In this document: piece after piece, positions 16,310 to 24,886 of the stretch
Numbering within the stretch: the first letter of the stretch is position 1
Layout of the letters: each line of letters starts with the position of its first letter
Source of the DNA: Streptomyces griseoluteus
GTDB taxonomy: Bacteria; Actinomycetota; Actinomycetes; Streptomycetales; Streptomycetaceae
DNA: 64,000 nt
Assembly (NCBI GenBank): GCA_000717735.1
Contig: JOBE01000032.1
Span: forward strand, 1 to 64,000
Direction: 5' to 3'
Position numbers and translations under genes: made by a program
Notes under the pieces: model-generated
The model's input: only the letters and a program-made list of their open reading frames with translations
The model's database searches: none
What the model was told of the DNA's origin: nothing

Positions 16310-17326
16310 TCACCCGCTGGCGGGCTCAGCGCCCGCTCCGAAGGGCGGAACGTCCGGGACCGCGACGTCCAGCCGGAGACGTGCGAAGCGCACCGGGTGC
16401 CGCCACGCGCCGCGCTCCAGCGCCGTGTCCACCGTGATCTCGGCGACCAGCTCCGGTTCGACCAGCACGACGTCGAGCGGCGTCCGCGACCCCCAGGAGG
16501 TCGTGAACCGCACGCCTTCCCAGGGATGTCCGGGCCCTGCCGGCCGCAGCCGCTCGGCCAGGCCGCGTGCAGCGTCCGGCCGCAGCGGCGTACTGCGGCC
16601 GATCGCCCGGAGCGCCCCGGCCGCGTCAAGGCGGCCCAGCACGAGTGTCTGCGGCCGGCGCACGGTCCCGGTGATGGCGCCGACCACCGCCTCGGTGGTG
16701 TCCCGGCGGCGCATCTTGTAGAGCGCGCGGGCTCCCGGCAGATACCGCTGGCCGCTCCCCCGGATCACCAGTCCTTCGACGCCGGGTACCTGCGTCCAGG
16801 AGGTCAGCCACTCCTGTGCCGTCGCCAAGTCGGTCGTCTCCGGGCAGAGCGTCCAGGGGGCACTCAGTCGATGGTCGGCAAACAGTCGCTCCAGCCGCGC
16901 GCGCCGCTCGCCGTACGTGACATGCAGGAGCTCCTGGCCGTCGATCTGGAGGACGTCAAAGGCGATGAAGTGCGCCGGTGCCTCTGCGGCGAGGCGGGCG
17001 GCGGTCCGGCCGCCGGAGACCGCGCGCCGCTGGAGCGCCTCGAACGACATCTTCTCCTCGGCCCACACGACCAGCTCGCCGTCGAGGACCAGGCCGCTGG
17101 GCAGGTGCGCGGCCGAGGCCACGAGGTCGGGGAAGCGGCTCTGCAGGAGGCTGCCGCGGCGGGACTGCACCAGCAGCGGGGCGGGCGCCGGCCACGGCGT
17201 GAAGACGATCGCCCGGTAGCCGTCGAACTTCGGCTGGAACCGCAGCTCCCCGGGCAGCGCGCCCGGCGCGGGCACCGTGTCCCGGGCCTGTGCCAGCATC
17301 GGTTCCACCGGCGGCCGAAGCACCAT
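16310..17326 (-). CDS. ATP-dependent DNA ligase
   Basis: 338 residues from MVLRPPVEPMLAQARDTVPA. The nucleotidyltransferase motif KFDGYRA holds the adenylation Lys33; GLVLDGELVVW, the FIAFDVLQIDG strand, EGLVIRG and LYKMRRRDT follow as later motifs, then an OB-fold region. Length and order match the short LigC/LigD-ligase-domain type of actinomycetes rather than NAD-dependent LigA. It seals nicks using ATP. It is flanked by the intact RelE-like gene and a relic of that gene's end, suggesting the segment was inserted by recombination. Confidence 0.9.
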   Translation of the reverse strand: MVLRPPVEPMLAQARDTVPAPGALPGELRFQPKFDGYRAIVFTPWPAPAPLLVQSRRGSLLQSRFPDLVASAAHLPSGLVLDGELVVWAEEKMSFEALQRRAVSGGRTAARLAAEAPAHFIAFDVLQIDGQELLHVTYGERRARLERLFADHRLSAPWTLCPETTDLATAQEWLTSWTQVPGVEGLVIRGSGQRYLPGARALYKMRRRDTTEAVVGAITGTVRRPQTLVLGRLDAAGALRAIGRSTPLRPDAARGLAERLRPAGPGHPWEGVRFTTSWGSRTPLDVVLVEPELVAEITVDTALERGAWRHPVRFARLRLDVAVPDVPPFGAGAEPASG

Positions 17327-17447
17327 ACGTCCGGTCTACGGGCAGCTCGGTGCCCCCGCGACCGGAGGCGGCCAGCGGTGTCGCGGACGTCATCATGCGA
17401 TCAGCGCGCACCACCACCTCGCGCGGACGCATCTCGTTGGGCGGGAC

Positions 17448-18137
17448 ATGAAGCTGACTACCGGGCCGGGCAAGCTGGAGGCGCTGGCGGAGGAGGCCGT
17501 CGTCGCGGCGTGCACGCTGGCCGACGCCGCCGATCCTTCACGGTGGAGCGCGGGCGCGGTGGAGGACGTGGCCGCCGCCCTCGAGGTCCTGGCCGGTGCG
17601 CTCGCCCAGCTCGATCCCGAGTGCGCGGAGATCCTCTCCGCCGTGCCGATCGCCGCAGCCGCCGTCGTCGAGCGCACCGAACAGGCCGGAGCCGGGGCGA
17701 GCGAGCCCGTCGGCGGCAGGGCGACGACCGGAACGAGCGCGGCGCTGCGCCAGGCACTCGCCGCGCACGGTCTGACCCGGCACCGTGTCCACCAGCTCGG
17801 GGCAGCGCTGGTCACCGTGACGCTGGACGCCCCCGAGGCGCAGGCCCTGGCCGTGCTCCTCAGCCGACCCGAACCCCTTCCCCGACAGGTGCAGCCGGAC
17901 GACGCCGGGTGGGGTGCCGGGCCGGCGGAGACCGCAGCCGCCGCGCTCGCCGACGCCCTCCGCGTTCACGGCACCGGCGCGTACGCACGGGTCCTGGCCT
18001 CAGGGCAGGTGAGCGCCGGCCTCACCCCGCAGACCGCCCGGGAGGTGGTCACGTCCCTCACCGCCCGACCCGGCGCCACGGCGCGCGGCAGGCGGCGCGG
18101 GCTCGGATCCGGATACAAGGGCATCACCGCTCGGTAG
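17448..18137 (+). CDS. hypothetical protein (229 aa)
   Basis: Starts MKLTTGPGKLEALAEEAVVA at the first credible ATG (GGGCGGG upstream); a longer frame exists but looks non-coding. The protein is Ala-rich and helical, with a helix-turn-helix-like LRQALAAHGLTRHRVHQLGA and a basic tail RGRRRGLGSGYKGITAR. A fragment similar to residues ~30-60 (WSAGAVEDVAAALEVLAGAL) recurs as a relic at 59351. It is divergent from the ligase gene. Function unknown. Confidence 0.6.
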   Translation: MKLTTGPGKLEALAEEAVVAACTLADAADPSRWSAGAVEDVAAALEVLAGALAQLDPECAEILSAVPIAAAAVVERTEQAGAGASEPVGGRATTGTSAALRQALAAHGLTRHRVHQLGAALVTVTLDAPEAQALAVLLSRPEPLPRQVQPDDAGWGAGPAETAAAALADALRVHGTGAYARVLASGQVSAGLTPQTAREVVTSLTARPGATARGRRRGLGSGYKGITAR

Positions 18138-18171
18138 CCGGCCCCACGGCCGGCCTCGCCCCAGCCTCGCC

Positions 18172-18237
18172 CTCGTCTGGCGCCGCGTCGGGACCCACGA
18201 GATCCTGGCCCGGCCTGAGGGCGACACCTCCGTATGA
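18172..18237 (+). pseudogene. remnant of RelE-like gene 3' end
   Basis: Reads LVWRRVGTHEILARPEGDTS then TGA, nearly identical to the C-terminal IIWRRIGTHDILAGP of the RelE-like protein at 15974. Nothing upstream matches. It is a partial duplicate left at the far side of the ligase segment. Confidence 0.6.
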
Positions 18238-18260
18238 GGCCGGAGTCTCGGCGCGGACCG

Positions 18261-19286
18261 CTAGGTTGCCGGGCTGAGGTGATGAGCCGGCAGGGCCTGG
18301 GCAAGCCAGTCGGGCGCAGCGCCTGCTGCGACCAGCCGTCCGTACTCTCGGGTGATGTCGTAGCCGGCGCGGGTGCACCTGAAGTGGAGCACGATCTCGT
18401 CGCGTCGGCCTCCGCCTGTTTCGAGGGTGAACCAGCAGTTTCGTTCTGCTCCCCCGTCGCAGTCGCATTGCTTGCACTCGCAGTGGTCGCGGGTGCTCTG
18501 AATCGCCAGTCCCCACCTCGGATCAGTCAGGTGCTTGATGAGCTGGTCGTGGTCCACCGGGACGCCGTGTTCGTAGCGAAGCTCGAACTTCCAGCCCAGA
18601 CCGTGCCGCCAGTACCGGATGCAGAACGGCTTGGTCACCGTGTGGAAGAGGGCGATCCGGCGGAGCAGACCGCTTGCGACCCAGGCCCTGTCTGCTTGCT
18701 CCTTCCACCAGGTGGAGTTGGCAGCGATGTAGGTGGCTTCGAAGGGAGTCAGCTCGGATGCGTCCCATAGGGGGGCGAGGTTGTTGTCAAGGCAGGAGGA
18801 CCGGTGGCGGGTGAGGGCGTTCCGCCACCACTCGGGGGGCGGTCCGGTGAGGGTGACGCGGGCATCGGTGCCGACGAGGCCGAGGTGGAGGCCGCTCGAG
18901 TCGATTTCGAGGAGCCGGACACCGGCGATGCCCCCTGGTGCCAGCTCTTCTTCCTCGTCGGGTCCTGTGTATTGGGTGGGCAGGAGAGCCTCGAGGCAGT
19001 GCCTCGGCAGGGAGTGCTCGGGACCGAGTTTGCGGTCCACCTCGACGACCAAGTGGTCTGTGCTCGGACGGACGTGGGCGACGCCGGCGGGGTGGGCGCA
19101 GTAGTCGATGGTGCCGCCCAGGCGCTCGAACACGGCGGCCTCCAGGCGGGCCTGGTCCCGGTTGGCGGCGGGCACCGGTTCTTGACCGTGGGCGGTTTGG
19201 AGGTGCTCAAGACTGGCCTCGTGCCCGATGCCGGTACAGCGGGAGCGGTAGCGGGCCTTCCGAGTGAGAGTGTCTCCGTGGCTCAT
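18261..19286 (-). CDS. hypothetical protein (341 aa)
   Basis: Starts MSHGDTLTRKARYRSRCTGI; chosen because the upstream part of the open frame is low-complexity. A Cys cluster near the C-terminus (HCECKQCDCDGGAERNCWF) suggests metal binding. Other segments (LVVEVDRKLGPEHSLPRH, LTPFEATYIAANSTWWKE) are not recognised. It faces away from the partition operon, so the ~450 bp between them holds divergent control elements. Unknown function. Confidence 0.6.
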   Translation of the reverse strand: MSHGDTLTRKARYRSRCTGIGHEASLEHLQTAHGQEPVPAANRDQARLEAAVFERLGGTIDYCAHPAGVAHVRPSTDHLVVEVDRKLGPEHSLPRHCLEALLPTQYTGPDEEEELAPGGIAGVRLLEIDSSGLHLGLVGTDARVTLTGPPPEWWRNALTRHRSSCLDNNLAPLWDASELTPFEATYIAANSTWWKEQADRAWVASGLLRRIALFHTVTKPFCIRYWRHGLGWKFELRYEHGVPVDHDQLIKHLTDPRWGLAIQSTRDHCECKQCDCDGGAERNCWFTLETGGGRRDEIVLHFRCTRAGYDITREYGRLVAAGAAPDWLAQALPAHHLSPAT

Positions 19287-19665
19287 CAAGGTTCCTGATC
19301 TGCGTACCGTCCGACCCCGGTGCGCACAGGCAGGTGTGAGCACGTCTCGTGGTGTGGTGCGTGTCTGCCGGTCGGGGCCTGGCTCCTTCACATCCGCCAG
19401 CGCACGGGGCGGGGCGTCTGGTCGGAGAGCGCCCTGCGGATGCCGGCCCACCGGGGAGGGCCGCCCGCGATTCTGCCGTGAAACTGCGGTGAGAGACCAG
19501 CTGGAGAAGTGAGGGAGCGAAGAAACCCCCGATCGGGTGATGCGACGGGGGGTGAGGGCAGAGGCCGTACGGCCGGGCGGGCGCGGGCAGCTGAGAACCG
19601 CCACATCGCTTGGTGACGAATCGAGGCCACGGCATCTTCGCTGCTCCCTGAACTCCCCCTACTGA

Positions 19666-19715
19666 TGAGGCGTGATCGACGGACCTCTGCCTGAGGCCGT
19701 CGAGGTATCGCCTCA
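19666..19715. promoter_or_regulatory. inverted repeat before parA
   Basis: TGAGGCG...TCGACGG and CCGTCGA...CGCCTCA form an interrupted inverted repeat of about 17 bp per arm that ends just before the GGAGG of parA. It is a good candidate operator for autoregulation by ParA, whose N-terminus looks DNA-binding. The rest of the 19287-19733 gap shows no gene. Confidence 0.5.
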
Positions 19716-19733
19716 CTCATTGGAGGCGTTCTC

Positions 19734-20930
19734 GTGCGGCGGCTACTTCAAGACACCATCGACCTAGTAATGTTCGGCCACATGAGCATCCCCACCCCCC
19801 GAGGGGAGCGAGAGAAGCTAATTACCTCCCTCACTCCCCAGCTGCGCAGACACTTGAAAATCCGGGCCTTTGAGCACGGAATGGACATCCAGGACGCGGC
19901 CGAGCACGCCATCAACGCCTGGTATGCCGAAGAGAACCTGCCGGAGGTGAAGACCGAGGGTGCCAAGACTTGGGGCACCTTCCTCCCGGCCGGCGAGCCC
20001 GACAACTTCAAGGCGGCCTGCGCCAAGCGGGGCGTCACCTACGTCCAGGGCCTCGCGCAGGCACTGACCTTGTGGCTCGAGAGGCACCCCTCCCCGTCCG
20101 CGCCTCTAGTCGCTCAGCCGGTCGTCCGAATCCTGATCGCAAATCAGAAGGGTGGAGTCGGGAAGACGTTCCTCTCCTCCGGGATCGCCCAGGCGCTCGC
20201 CGAGGCCGGCAAGCGCGTGCTGCTCGTCGACTACGACCCGCAGGGGCACATGACCGCCGAGCTTGGCTTCGAAGACCTCATGTACGAGGACGACGTCGAG
20301 ACTCTGATGATGCACATGGACGGATCGGCCAAGGGACACATCGGCGACCTGCTCGTGGCCCTCGATGGCGAGATCTTCGGGGACCGGCTGCACCTGCTGC
20401 CCGCCTCTGACGACGCCTTCCTGCGCGACGTGGTCCTGTCGAAGGTGAGCTTCAGCGAAGCGGCTCTCGAGCGCGCCCTGGAGCCGATCGAGAACGACTA
20501 CGACGTCGTCATCATCGACGGGCCGCCGAGCCTCGGCCTGAACATGGACACCGCGCTGTACTACGTCCGCCGACGCGACGGCGAACTCGCCGACCGCTCA
20601 GGAGTGCTCACCCCGGTGTGGGCCAACAAAGCCTCGCACCGCGCCTTCCGCCTGTTGAGGTCTCAGATGGAGGACCTGCAGAAGAAGGGCCGCATCTCCG
20701 TTGACTACCTCGGGCTGATCGTCAACGCCTACGACAGCCGCCGCGGGAAGCTCGTGCAGCACAACAAGCAGGAGTGGGAGAAGAGCAGCTCTCCCTCCGT
20801 CCTCGCGGTGATCGGGGACCTGAAGGAAGGCCGGGAGGCGGCAGATGGCGAGATCCCGCTGCTTGAGTACGCCCCGGATAGTGAGCATGCGCACGTGATG
20901 CGCGAACTGGCGAAGGAGCTTGCCGTATGA
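19734..20930 (+). CDS. parA: ParA-family partition ATPase with N-terminal DNA-binding-like region
   Basis: 398 residues from a GTG with TTGGAGG upstream. The deviant Walker A KGGVGKT is at 139-145 after VVRILIANQ; LLVDYDPQGH and VVIIDGPPSLG follow as Walker A' and B, so this is a Mip/ParA ATPase that segregates plasmid copies. Residues ~33-66 (RRHLKIRAFEHGMDIQDAAE) and ~82-117 (NFKAACAKRGVTYVQGLAQA) resemble two ribbon-helix-helix-like units, which would let ParA bind its operator. It overlaps parB by ATGA. Confidence 0.9.
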   Translation: MRRLLQDTIDLVMFGHMSIPTPRGEREKLITSLTPQLRRHLKIRAFEHGMDIQDAAEHAINAWYAEENLPEVKTEGAKTWGTFLPAGEPDNFKAACAKRGVTYVQGLAQALTLWLERHPSPSAPLVAQPVVRILIANQKGGVGKTFLSSGIAQALAEAGKRVLLVDYDPQGHMTAELGFEDLMYEDDVETLMMHMDGSAKGHIGDLLVALDGEIFGDRLHLLPASDDAFLRDVVLSKVSFSEAALERALEPIENDYDVVIIDGPPSLGLNMDTALYYVRRRDGELADRSGVLTPVWANKASHRAFRLLRSQMEDLQKKGRISVDYLGLIVNAYDSRRGKLVQHNKQEWEKSSSPSVLAVIGDLKEGREAADGEIPLLEYAPDSEHAHVMRELAKELAV

Positions 20931-21988
20931 CCCGGCCGACCCGTCGCGTCACCGCTGGATTCAGCGTGGACGGCGAGGAGGGCACCGCGAAGCCGACGCC
21001 GCGGCGGGTGCGAACCCGCGATCAGATCATGAAGGGCGAAGGTAAGCGACCCCCGGCCTCGGTCGAGCTGAAGCTCCTGGCACACAACCCGTTCAACCCT
21101 CGGGAAGAACTCACCGAGATCGAAGAGACGGCGGCGTCGCTTCGCGAGCGGGGACAGATTCAGCCCGTCACGGTGGCACGGCGGGCAGCGTTCCTGGCGG
21201 CTCACCCTGGACAGGAGGAGGCCCTCGGGGAGGCAGAGTACGTCGTCCTCGACGGTAACCGTCGGCTGGCCGCAGCGAAGGAGGCCGGTCTCGAAGAGCT
21301 TCGTATCGACGTCAACGACGCCCTCGCAGCAACAGCCGCGGACATCCTCGAAACCGCTCTGATCGCCAACGTCCACCGCGTGGATGTCGCTCCGCTGGAC
21401 CAGGCGCGGGCCCTGCAGGAGCTTGTCCGCTTCCACGGTTCGCAGGGGAAGGTCGCCAAACGGCTCGGCATGACACCCCCTTGGGTCTCGCAGCGCCTCG
21501 CGCTCCTGGAACTCACGGACGACCTGCAGAAGGAGGTCGAGTCCGGCAATCTGAAGGTCGAGCCAGCCCGCCGGATCGGCCGCCTGCCCAAGGAGAAGCA
21601 GGCCGAGGAGGCGCAGAAGGCCATCGCGGCGGCCAAGACGCCCCGCCAGCGGTCCTCTCGTTCAGAGGCTGGCGAAGGCCAGACCATTAACGCCGTTAAT
21701 ACCCCTGCTCCTGGAGCCGACGACCAGGCAACTCCGGACGCAACCGTTAACGCCGTTAATACCCCGGCTGCCGGAGCCAGCGAGCAGGGGAGTCTGGGCG
21801 AAACCGTTAACGGCGTTAATACCCCGGTGGCGGGCGGGACAGGCCAGCAGCTGATCGTCCCGTGCTCCTCGCCAGAACAGGTCGTGGATGCCCTGGTGGC
21901 AGGACTCTCTTCGGAAGATCTGCTGGCTGTAGCAGAGCTGCTGCTCGATCGTGTCTCCAACGCCTCCGCCGAGAAGGTCAGCGCGTAG
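20927..21988 (+). CDS. parB: ParB-family centromere-binding protein
   Basis: 353 residues, translationally coupled to parA by ATGA. It has the ParB N-terminal domain (LLAHNPFNPREELTEIEETA, YVVLDGNRRLAAAKEAGL) and a helix-turn-helix (KVAKRLGMTPPWVSQRLALL). The GNRR stretch corresponds to the CTP-binding box of ParB (GERR in many homologues). Residues ~253-310 are three 20-residue repeats (TVNAVNTPAAGASEQ type) that encode the palindromes listed as a parS candidate. The C-terminal helix VVDALVAGLSSEDLLAVAEL is a probable dimerisation segment. Confidence 0.9.
   Translation: MTRPTRRVTAGFSVDGEEGTAKPTPRRVRTRDQIMKGEGKRPPASVELKLLAHNPFNPREELTEIEETAASLRERGQIQPVTVARRAAFLAAHPGQEEALGEAEYVVLDGNRRLAAAKEAGLEELRIDVNDALAATAADILETALIANVHRVDVAPLDQARALQELVRFHGSQGKVAKRLGMTPPWVSQRLALLELTDDLQKEVESGNLKVEPARRIGRLPKEKQAEEAQKAIAAAKTPRQRSSRSEAGEGQTINAVNTPAPGADDQATPDATVNAVNTPAAGASEQGSLGETVNGVNTPVAGGTGQQLIVPCSSPEQVVDALVAGLSSEDLLAVAELLLDRVSNASAEKVSA
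21686..21820. promoter_or_regulatory. parS: candidate parS centromere inside parB
   Basis: Three 15-bp sites, ATTAACGCCGTTAAT, GTTAACGCCGTTAAT and GTTAACGGCGTTAAT, start at 21686, 21746 and 21806, exactly 60 bp apart. Each has the palindromic core TTAACGNCGTTAA, strikingly AT-rich for this DNA. Being inside the parB reading frame they also encode the 20-residue protein repeats. Palindromic arrays next to or in parB are typical centromeres. Confidence 0.75.
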
Positions 21989-22009
21989 CCCGCGACCGTC
22001 CTGAAACGC

Positions 22010-22052
22010 AAGAAGGCCGGCACCCCACGGTTCGTGGGGTGCCGGCCTTCTT
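22010..22052. terminator. strong bidirectional terminator after parB
   Basis: A 20-bp perfect stem (AAGAAGGCCGGCACCCCACG and its complement) with a 3-nt loop. It starts 22 bp after the parB stop and serves the convergent leftward operon as well; A- and T-ends allow function in both directions. Confidence 0.9.
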
Positions 22053-22089
22053 GGTTGCCGGGCAAGGAACTCCGTGAGGCCCCTGGCTC

Positions 22090-22593
22090 TTACCGGACTG
22101 CCGGGGTGCCTGCTGCGGCGACGAGGGCGAGGGCTTCTGCCACGGTGTCGGTCAGGGTCTCGCACACCGGGACGCCGTGGCGGCGGGCCACGTAGGCGAG
22201 GTACCTGTTGCGCTCGGGGTTGGGGCAGTCGGGCGGGACACCGAGGACGGCGCGGCCGGTGCTGACGTCCAAGCCGAACTCCACGTTCGTCGTCATGCCC
22301 GGCATCGTGCGCATGTCGCGGGGGATCCAGAAGAGGATCGCGTCGGCCGCTGCGCGGGCGTCGGTCTCCCAGTCGACCTGGTGCTCGTAGCGCTCAGCCC
22401 GGACTCCGCCACGGGACTCGGGGGTCAGGACGGTCAGCGGCGCCGGGCCGGTCCACTGGGCGGTGATGAGGTCGAGGGCGTGGGGCCGCCAGGACGGCGT
22501 CGGCGTGCTCTTGTCGGGGGTCGGTCCGGCCAGGAAGACCTTGGGGCCAGCGGGAATGGGCTCGCGGGCCATGACAAGGCGGACGGTGCTCAT
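22090..22593 (-). CDS. nucleoside 2-deoxyribosyltransferase-like protein
   Basis: 167 residues from MSTVRLVMAREPIPAGPKVF, overlapping the HIT gene by ATGA. KVFLAGPTPDK near the N-terminus is the nucleotide-binding start of the nucleoside deoxyribosyltransferase-like fold; VDWETDARAAADAILFWIPR and a MTTNVEFGLDVSTGRAVLGV segment (catalytic-type Glu in NVEFG) follow as in this family. It likely acts on nucleosides or nucleotides. Last gene of the leftward operon, ending at the shared terminator. Confidence 0.75.
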   Translation of the reverse strand: MSTVRLVMAREPIPAGPKVFLAGPTPDKSTPTPSWRPHALDLITAQWTGPAPLTVLTPESRGGVRAERYEHQVDWETDARAAADAILFWIPRDMRTMPGMTTNVEFGLDVSTGRAVLGVPPDCPNPERNRYLAYVARRHGVPVCETLTDTVAEALALVAAAGTPAVR

Positions 22594-22967
22594 CGGGCCT
22601 CTCCGTTCTGCGCGGCGGCACGGGCGATGTGCTGCGGGGTCCAGGGCAGGGGCAGGCCGTCGTCCTCCTGGCGACCCAGGACGTGGACGTGGAGGTGGAA
22701 GACCGTCTGGGTCGCCGCAGCGCCCTTCGAGGTGATCAGGTTCGCGGCGGGCTGCTCGGCCATCAGCTCGGCGGCCCGGCGCATCACCGCGGCCGTCACA
22801 TCGGGGTCGGAGCCGGCGTCTTCGACGTGGACACGCGGCAGAACCAGGAGGTGACTGGCGTTGACGCCTCCGGAGCGGGGGCGGATCGCGAGGGCATCGG
22901 GCCACTCGCGGACGATGACGGCCGGGGCCTCCCCGGCGGCGATGGCACAGAAGACGCAGTTCTTCAT
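22590..22967 (-). CDS. HIT-family hydrolase
   Basis: 125 residues from MKNCVFCAIAAGEAPAVIVR with AAGGAG upstream. CVFCAIAAGE is the usual HIT N-terminus with its CxxC, and the histidine triad HLHVHVL lies near residues 92-98. HIT enzymes hydrolyse or transfer nucleotides through the middle His. Its stop overlaps the deoxyribosyltransferase-like start and a NUDIX gene lies upstream, suggesting a nucleotide-salvage or house-cleaning group. Confidence 0.9.
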   Translation of the reverse strand: MKNCVFCAIAAGEAPAVIVREWPDALAIRPRSGGVNASHLLVLPRVHVEDAGSDPDVTAAVMRRAAELMAEQPAANLITSKGAAATQTVFHLHVHVLGRQEDDGLPLPWTPQHIARAAAQNGEAR

Positions 22968-23133
22968 CAGGACTCCTTGATCCGGTCAACGGTGCTGTGC
23001 TTGCCGCCTGCACAGCCGGTGGCGATGCGGCAGGGCCGGCGCCTTCCGCGTGCTCGTCGGCGGCGTCCTGCCCGGGAGCAGGACGAGAGGCCGCCCCCGC
23101 GGACGGTGCGGAGGCGGCCTCGCCAGGCGGGCG

Positions 23134-23568
23134 TCAGGAGGCCGGGGGCCGCAGCGCGGTGGTGAGGATGTCGGCGTGGTCGAACGCGAGCGGCTGGGGA
23201 AGGTCGGTCAGGGGCCACCAGCGGGCGTCGCGGGCGTCGTCCCCTGCGGTGGTCTGGGTGTCGGCGGGGACGGTGGCGAGGTAGGTGACGGTGTCGTACC
23301 GGCCGCGCGGGTCGCGGTCGGGCTGGTCCCAGACGCCGACCAGGCGCAGTTCGTCCTCGGTCACGCGGACGCCGGTTTCCTCCTCCAGTTCGCGGGCGGC
23401 GGCCTGGAGGCTGGTCTCTCCCTCGTCGACGTGTCCGCCGGGCAGCGCCCAGTGGCCTTCGTAGGGGTCCCAGCCGCGCTTGATGAGCAGGACGCGGCCG
23501 TCGTCGGTGACGGCGACGACGTCGGCGGTGTAGCGGATGGTCGCGTGGTTCTCGTGGGTGTCGGTCAT
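23134..23568 (-). CDS. NUDIX hydrolase
   Basis: 144 residues from MTDTHENHATIRYTADVVAV with AGGAG six bases upstream. The NUDIX box begins GGHVDEGE, continues with AARELEEETGV and has all metal-binding Glu residues. Such enzymes hydrolyse nucleoside diphosphates linked to another moiety; ADP-ribose- or MutT-type activity is possible but not decided by sequence. Part of the leftward nucleotide-related gene group. Confidence 0.9.
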   Translation of the reverse strand: MTDTHENHATIRYTADVVAVTDDGRVLLIKRGWDPYEGHWALPGGHVDEGETSLQAAARELEEETGVRVTEDELRLVGVWDQPDRDPRGRYDTVTYLATVPADTQTTAGDDARDARWWPLTDLPQPLAFDHADILTTALRPPAS

Positions 23569-23656
23569 GGTCGGCTCCTTGAACGGGTGCTCGGTGGGAT
23601 CGGGTCGGGTGGGCCGGGGCCGGCCGGGCTGCGATAGTCCCGGCCCCCGGGGTGGG

Positions 23657-24775
23657 TCAGTCGGTCTGGCGGATCGGCATGAGGAGGTAGCGCAGGGCCT
23701 GGTCGTCGCTGCCGTGGCCGCGCAGGACGGCGGGTTTGGTGGACGAGGTGAAGCCGAACGTCACGGCCTCGGTCGTCAGCGCGCTCAGCCCGTCGAGGAG
23801 GAAGGCCGGGTTGAACGCGATGGTGAGCCCGTCGCCGTTGAGGGCGGTGTCGACGGCGTCGAGGGCCTGGGCGTCGTCGCCGCTGCCGCTCTCCAGGACG
23901 AGGGTGCCGTCGCCGGTGAAGGTCAGCCGGACCGGGCCGTCCTTCTTCGGCGAGACGAGGGCGACGCGCTGGACGGCGGACTTGAGGGCGGCGATCTCCA
24001 CGGTGGCGGTGTGGGCGAACTCGGTGGGGAACTGCGAGGCGTACTTCGGCAGCTCGCCGTCCAGGGCGCGGATGGTGGTGGTGTGCTGCTCGCCGCGCAG
24101 GGCGAACAGGCCGCTGCCGGCCGGGAGGGCGAGGTCGACGGTGGCGTCGTCGGCGGTGGCCTTGGCGGCGTCGAGGAGGGCGCGGCCGGGAATGACCGCG
24201 CTGGTGTCGGGGAGGGCGGCGTTCTTCCACGGCACGGTGCGTACGGCGTAGCGGTAGCGGTCGGTGGCGGACAGGGTGAGCGTGCCGGCCTCGTGGTCGT
24301 GGCGCAGGCTGACGCCGGTCAGGACCGGCAGGGCCTCCTCGCGGCTGACGGCGCAGGCGACCTGGGCGACGGCTTCGGCGAAGGCCGGGGCGGACAGGGT
24401 GCCGGTGACGTCGCCGGGCTCGGGGAGGGTGGGGTACTCCTCCAGGGGCAGCAGCGGCAGGGTGAAGCGGGCACTGTCGGCGCGCAGGGTGAGGCGGGTG
24501 CCGTCGAGGTCGAGGTGGATGTCGCCGCGGAGGGTGGCGGTGATGTCGGCCAGGAGCCGTCCGGGGACCAGGGCGCGGCCGGGCGTGGTGACGGCGGCCG
24601 GGACGGTGGTGTCGGCGGAGACCTCGTAGTCGAAGGCGCGGATGCGCAGGCGCTCGTCGCCGGTGGCGTCCAGGAGCAGGCCGGCCAGGACGGGGGCGGG
24701 CGGCCGGGAGGGCAGGGTGCGGGCGGCGTAGCCGACGGCTGCGGCAAGGTCGGCGTGGTCGATCGTGAGCTTCAC
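23657..24775 (-). CDS. dnaN: DNA polymerase III sliding clamp (beta) paralogue
   Basis: 372 residues from a GTG. It shows the three-domain clamp pattern: MKLTIDHADLAAAVGYAART at the start, RALVPGRLLADITATL in domain one, ALPVLTGVSLRHDH opening domain two, and the conserved end LRYLLMPIRQTD. The chromosome should carry its own dnaN, so this is an extra, plasmid-borne clamp that could recruit host polymerases to plasmid replication or repair. It lies next to an OB-fold-like gene and a Lsr2-like gene. Confidence 0.85.
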   Translation of the reverse strand: MKLTIDHADLAAAVGYAARTLPSRPPAPVLAGLLLDATGDERLRIRAFDYEVSADTTVPAAVTTPGRALVPGRLLADITATLRGDIHLDLDGTRLTLRADSARFTLPLLPLEEYPTLPEPGDVTGTLSAPAFAEAVAQVACAVSREEALPVLTGVSLRHDHEAGTLTLSATDRYRYAVRTVPWKNAALPDTSAVIPGRALLDAAKATADDATVDLALPAGSGLFALRGEQHTTTIRALDGELPKYASQFPTEFAHTATVEIAALKSAVQRVALVSPKKDGPVRLTFTGDGTLVLESGSGDDAQALDAVDTALNGDGLTIAFNPAFLLDGLSALTTEAVTFGFTSSTKPAVLRGHGSDDQALRYLLMPIRQTD

Positions 24776-24886
24776 GAGGGTGTCCCTTCGGGGCGGTGAG
24801 GTCGGGGAGCAGCTGCGTGGGTGCCGGGGCGGGGAGCCGCCCGGCGGTGTGCGGGCGGCTCCGCCGGTCGTGGGCGGGTGAAGGGC

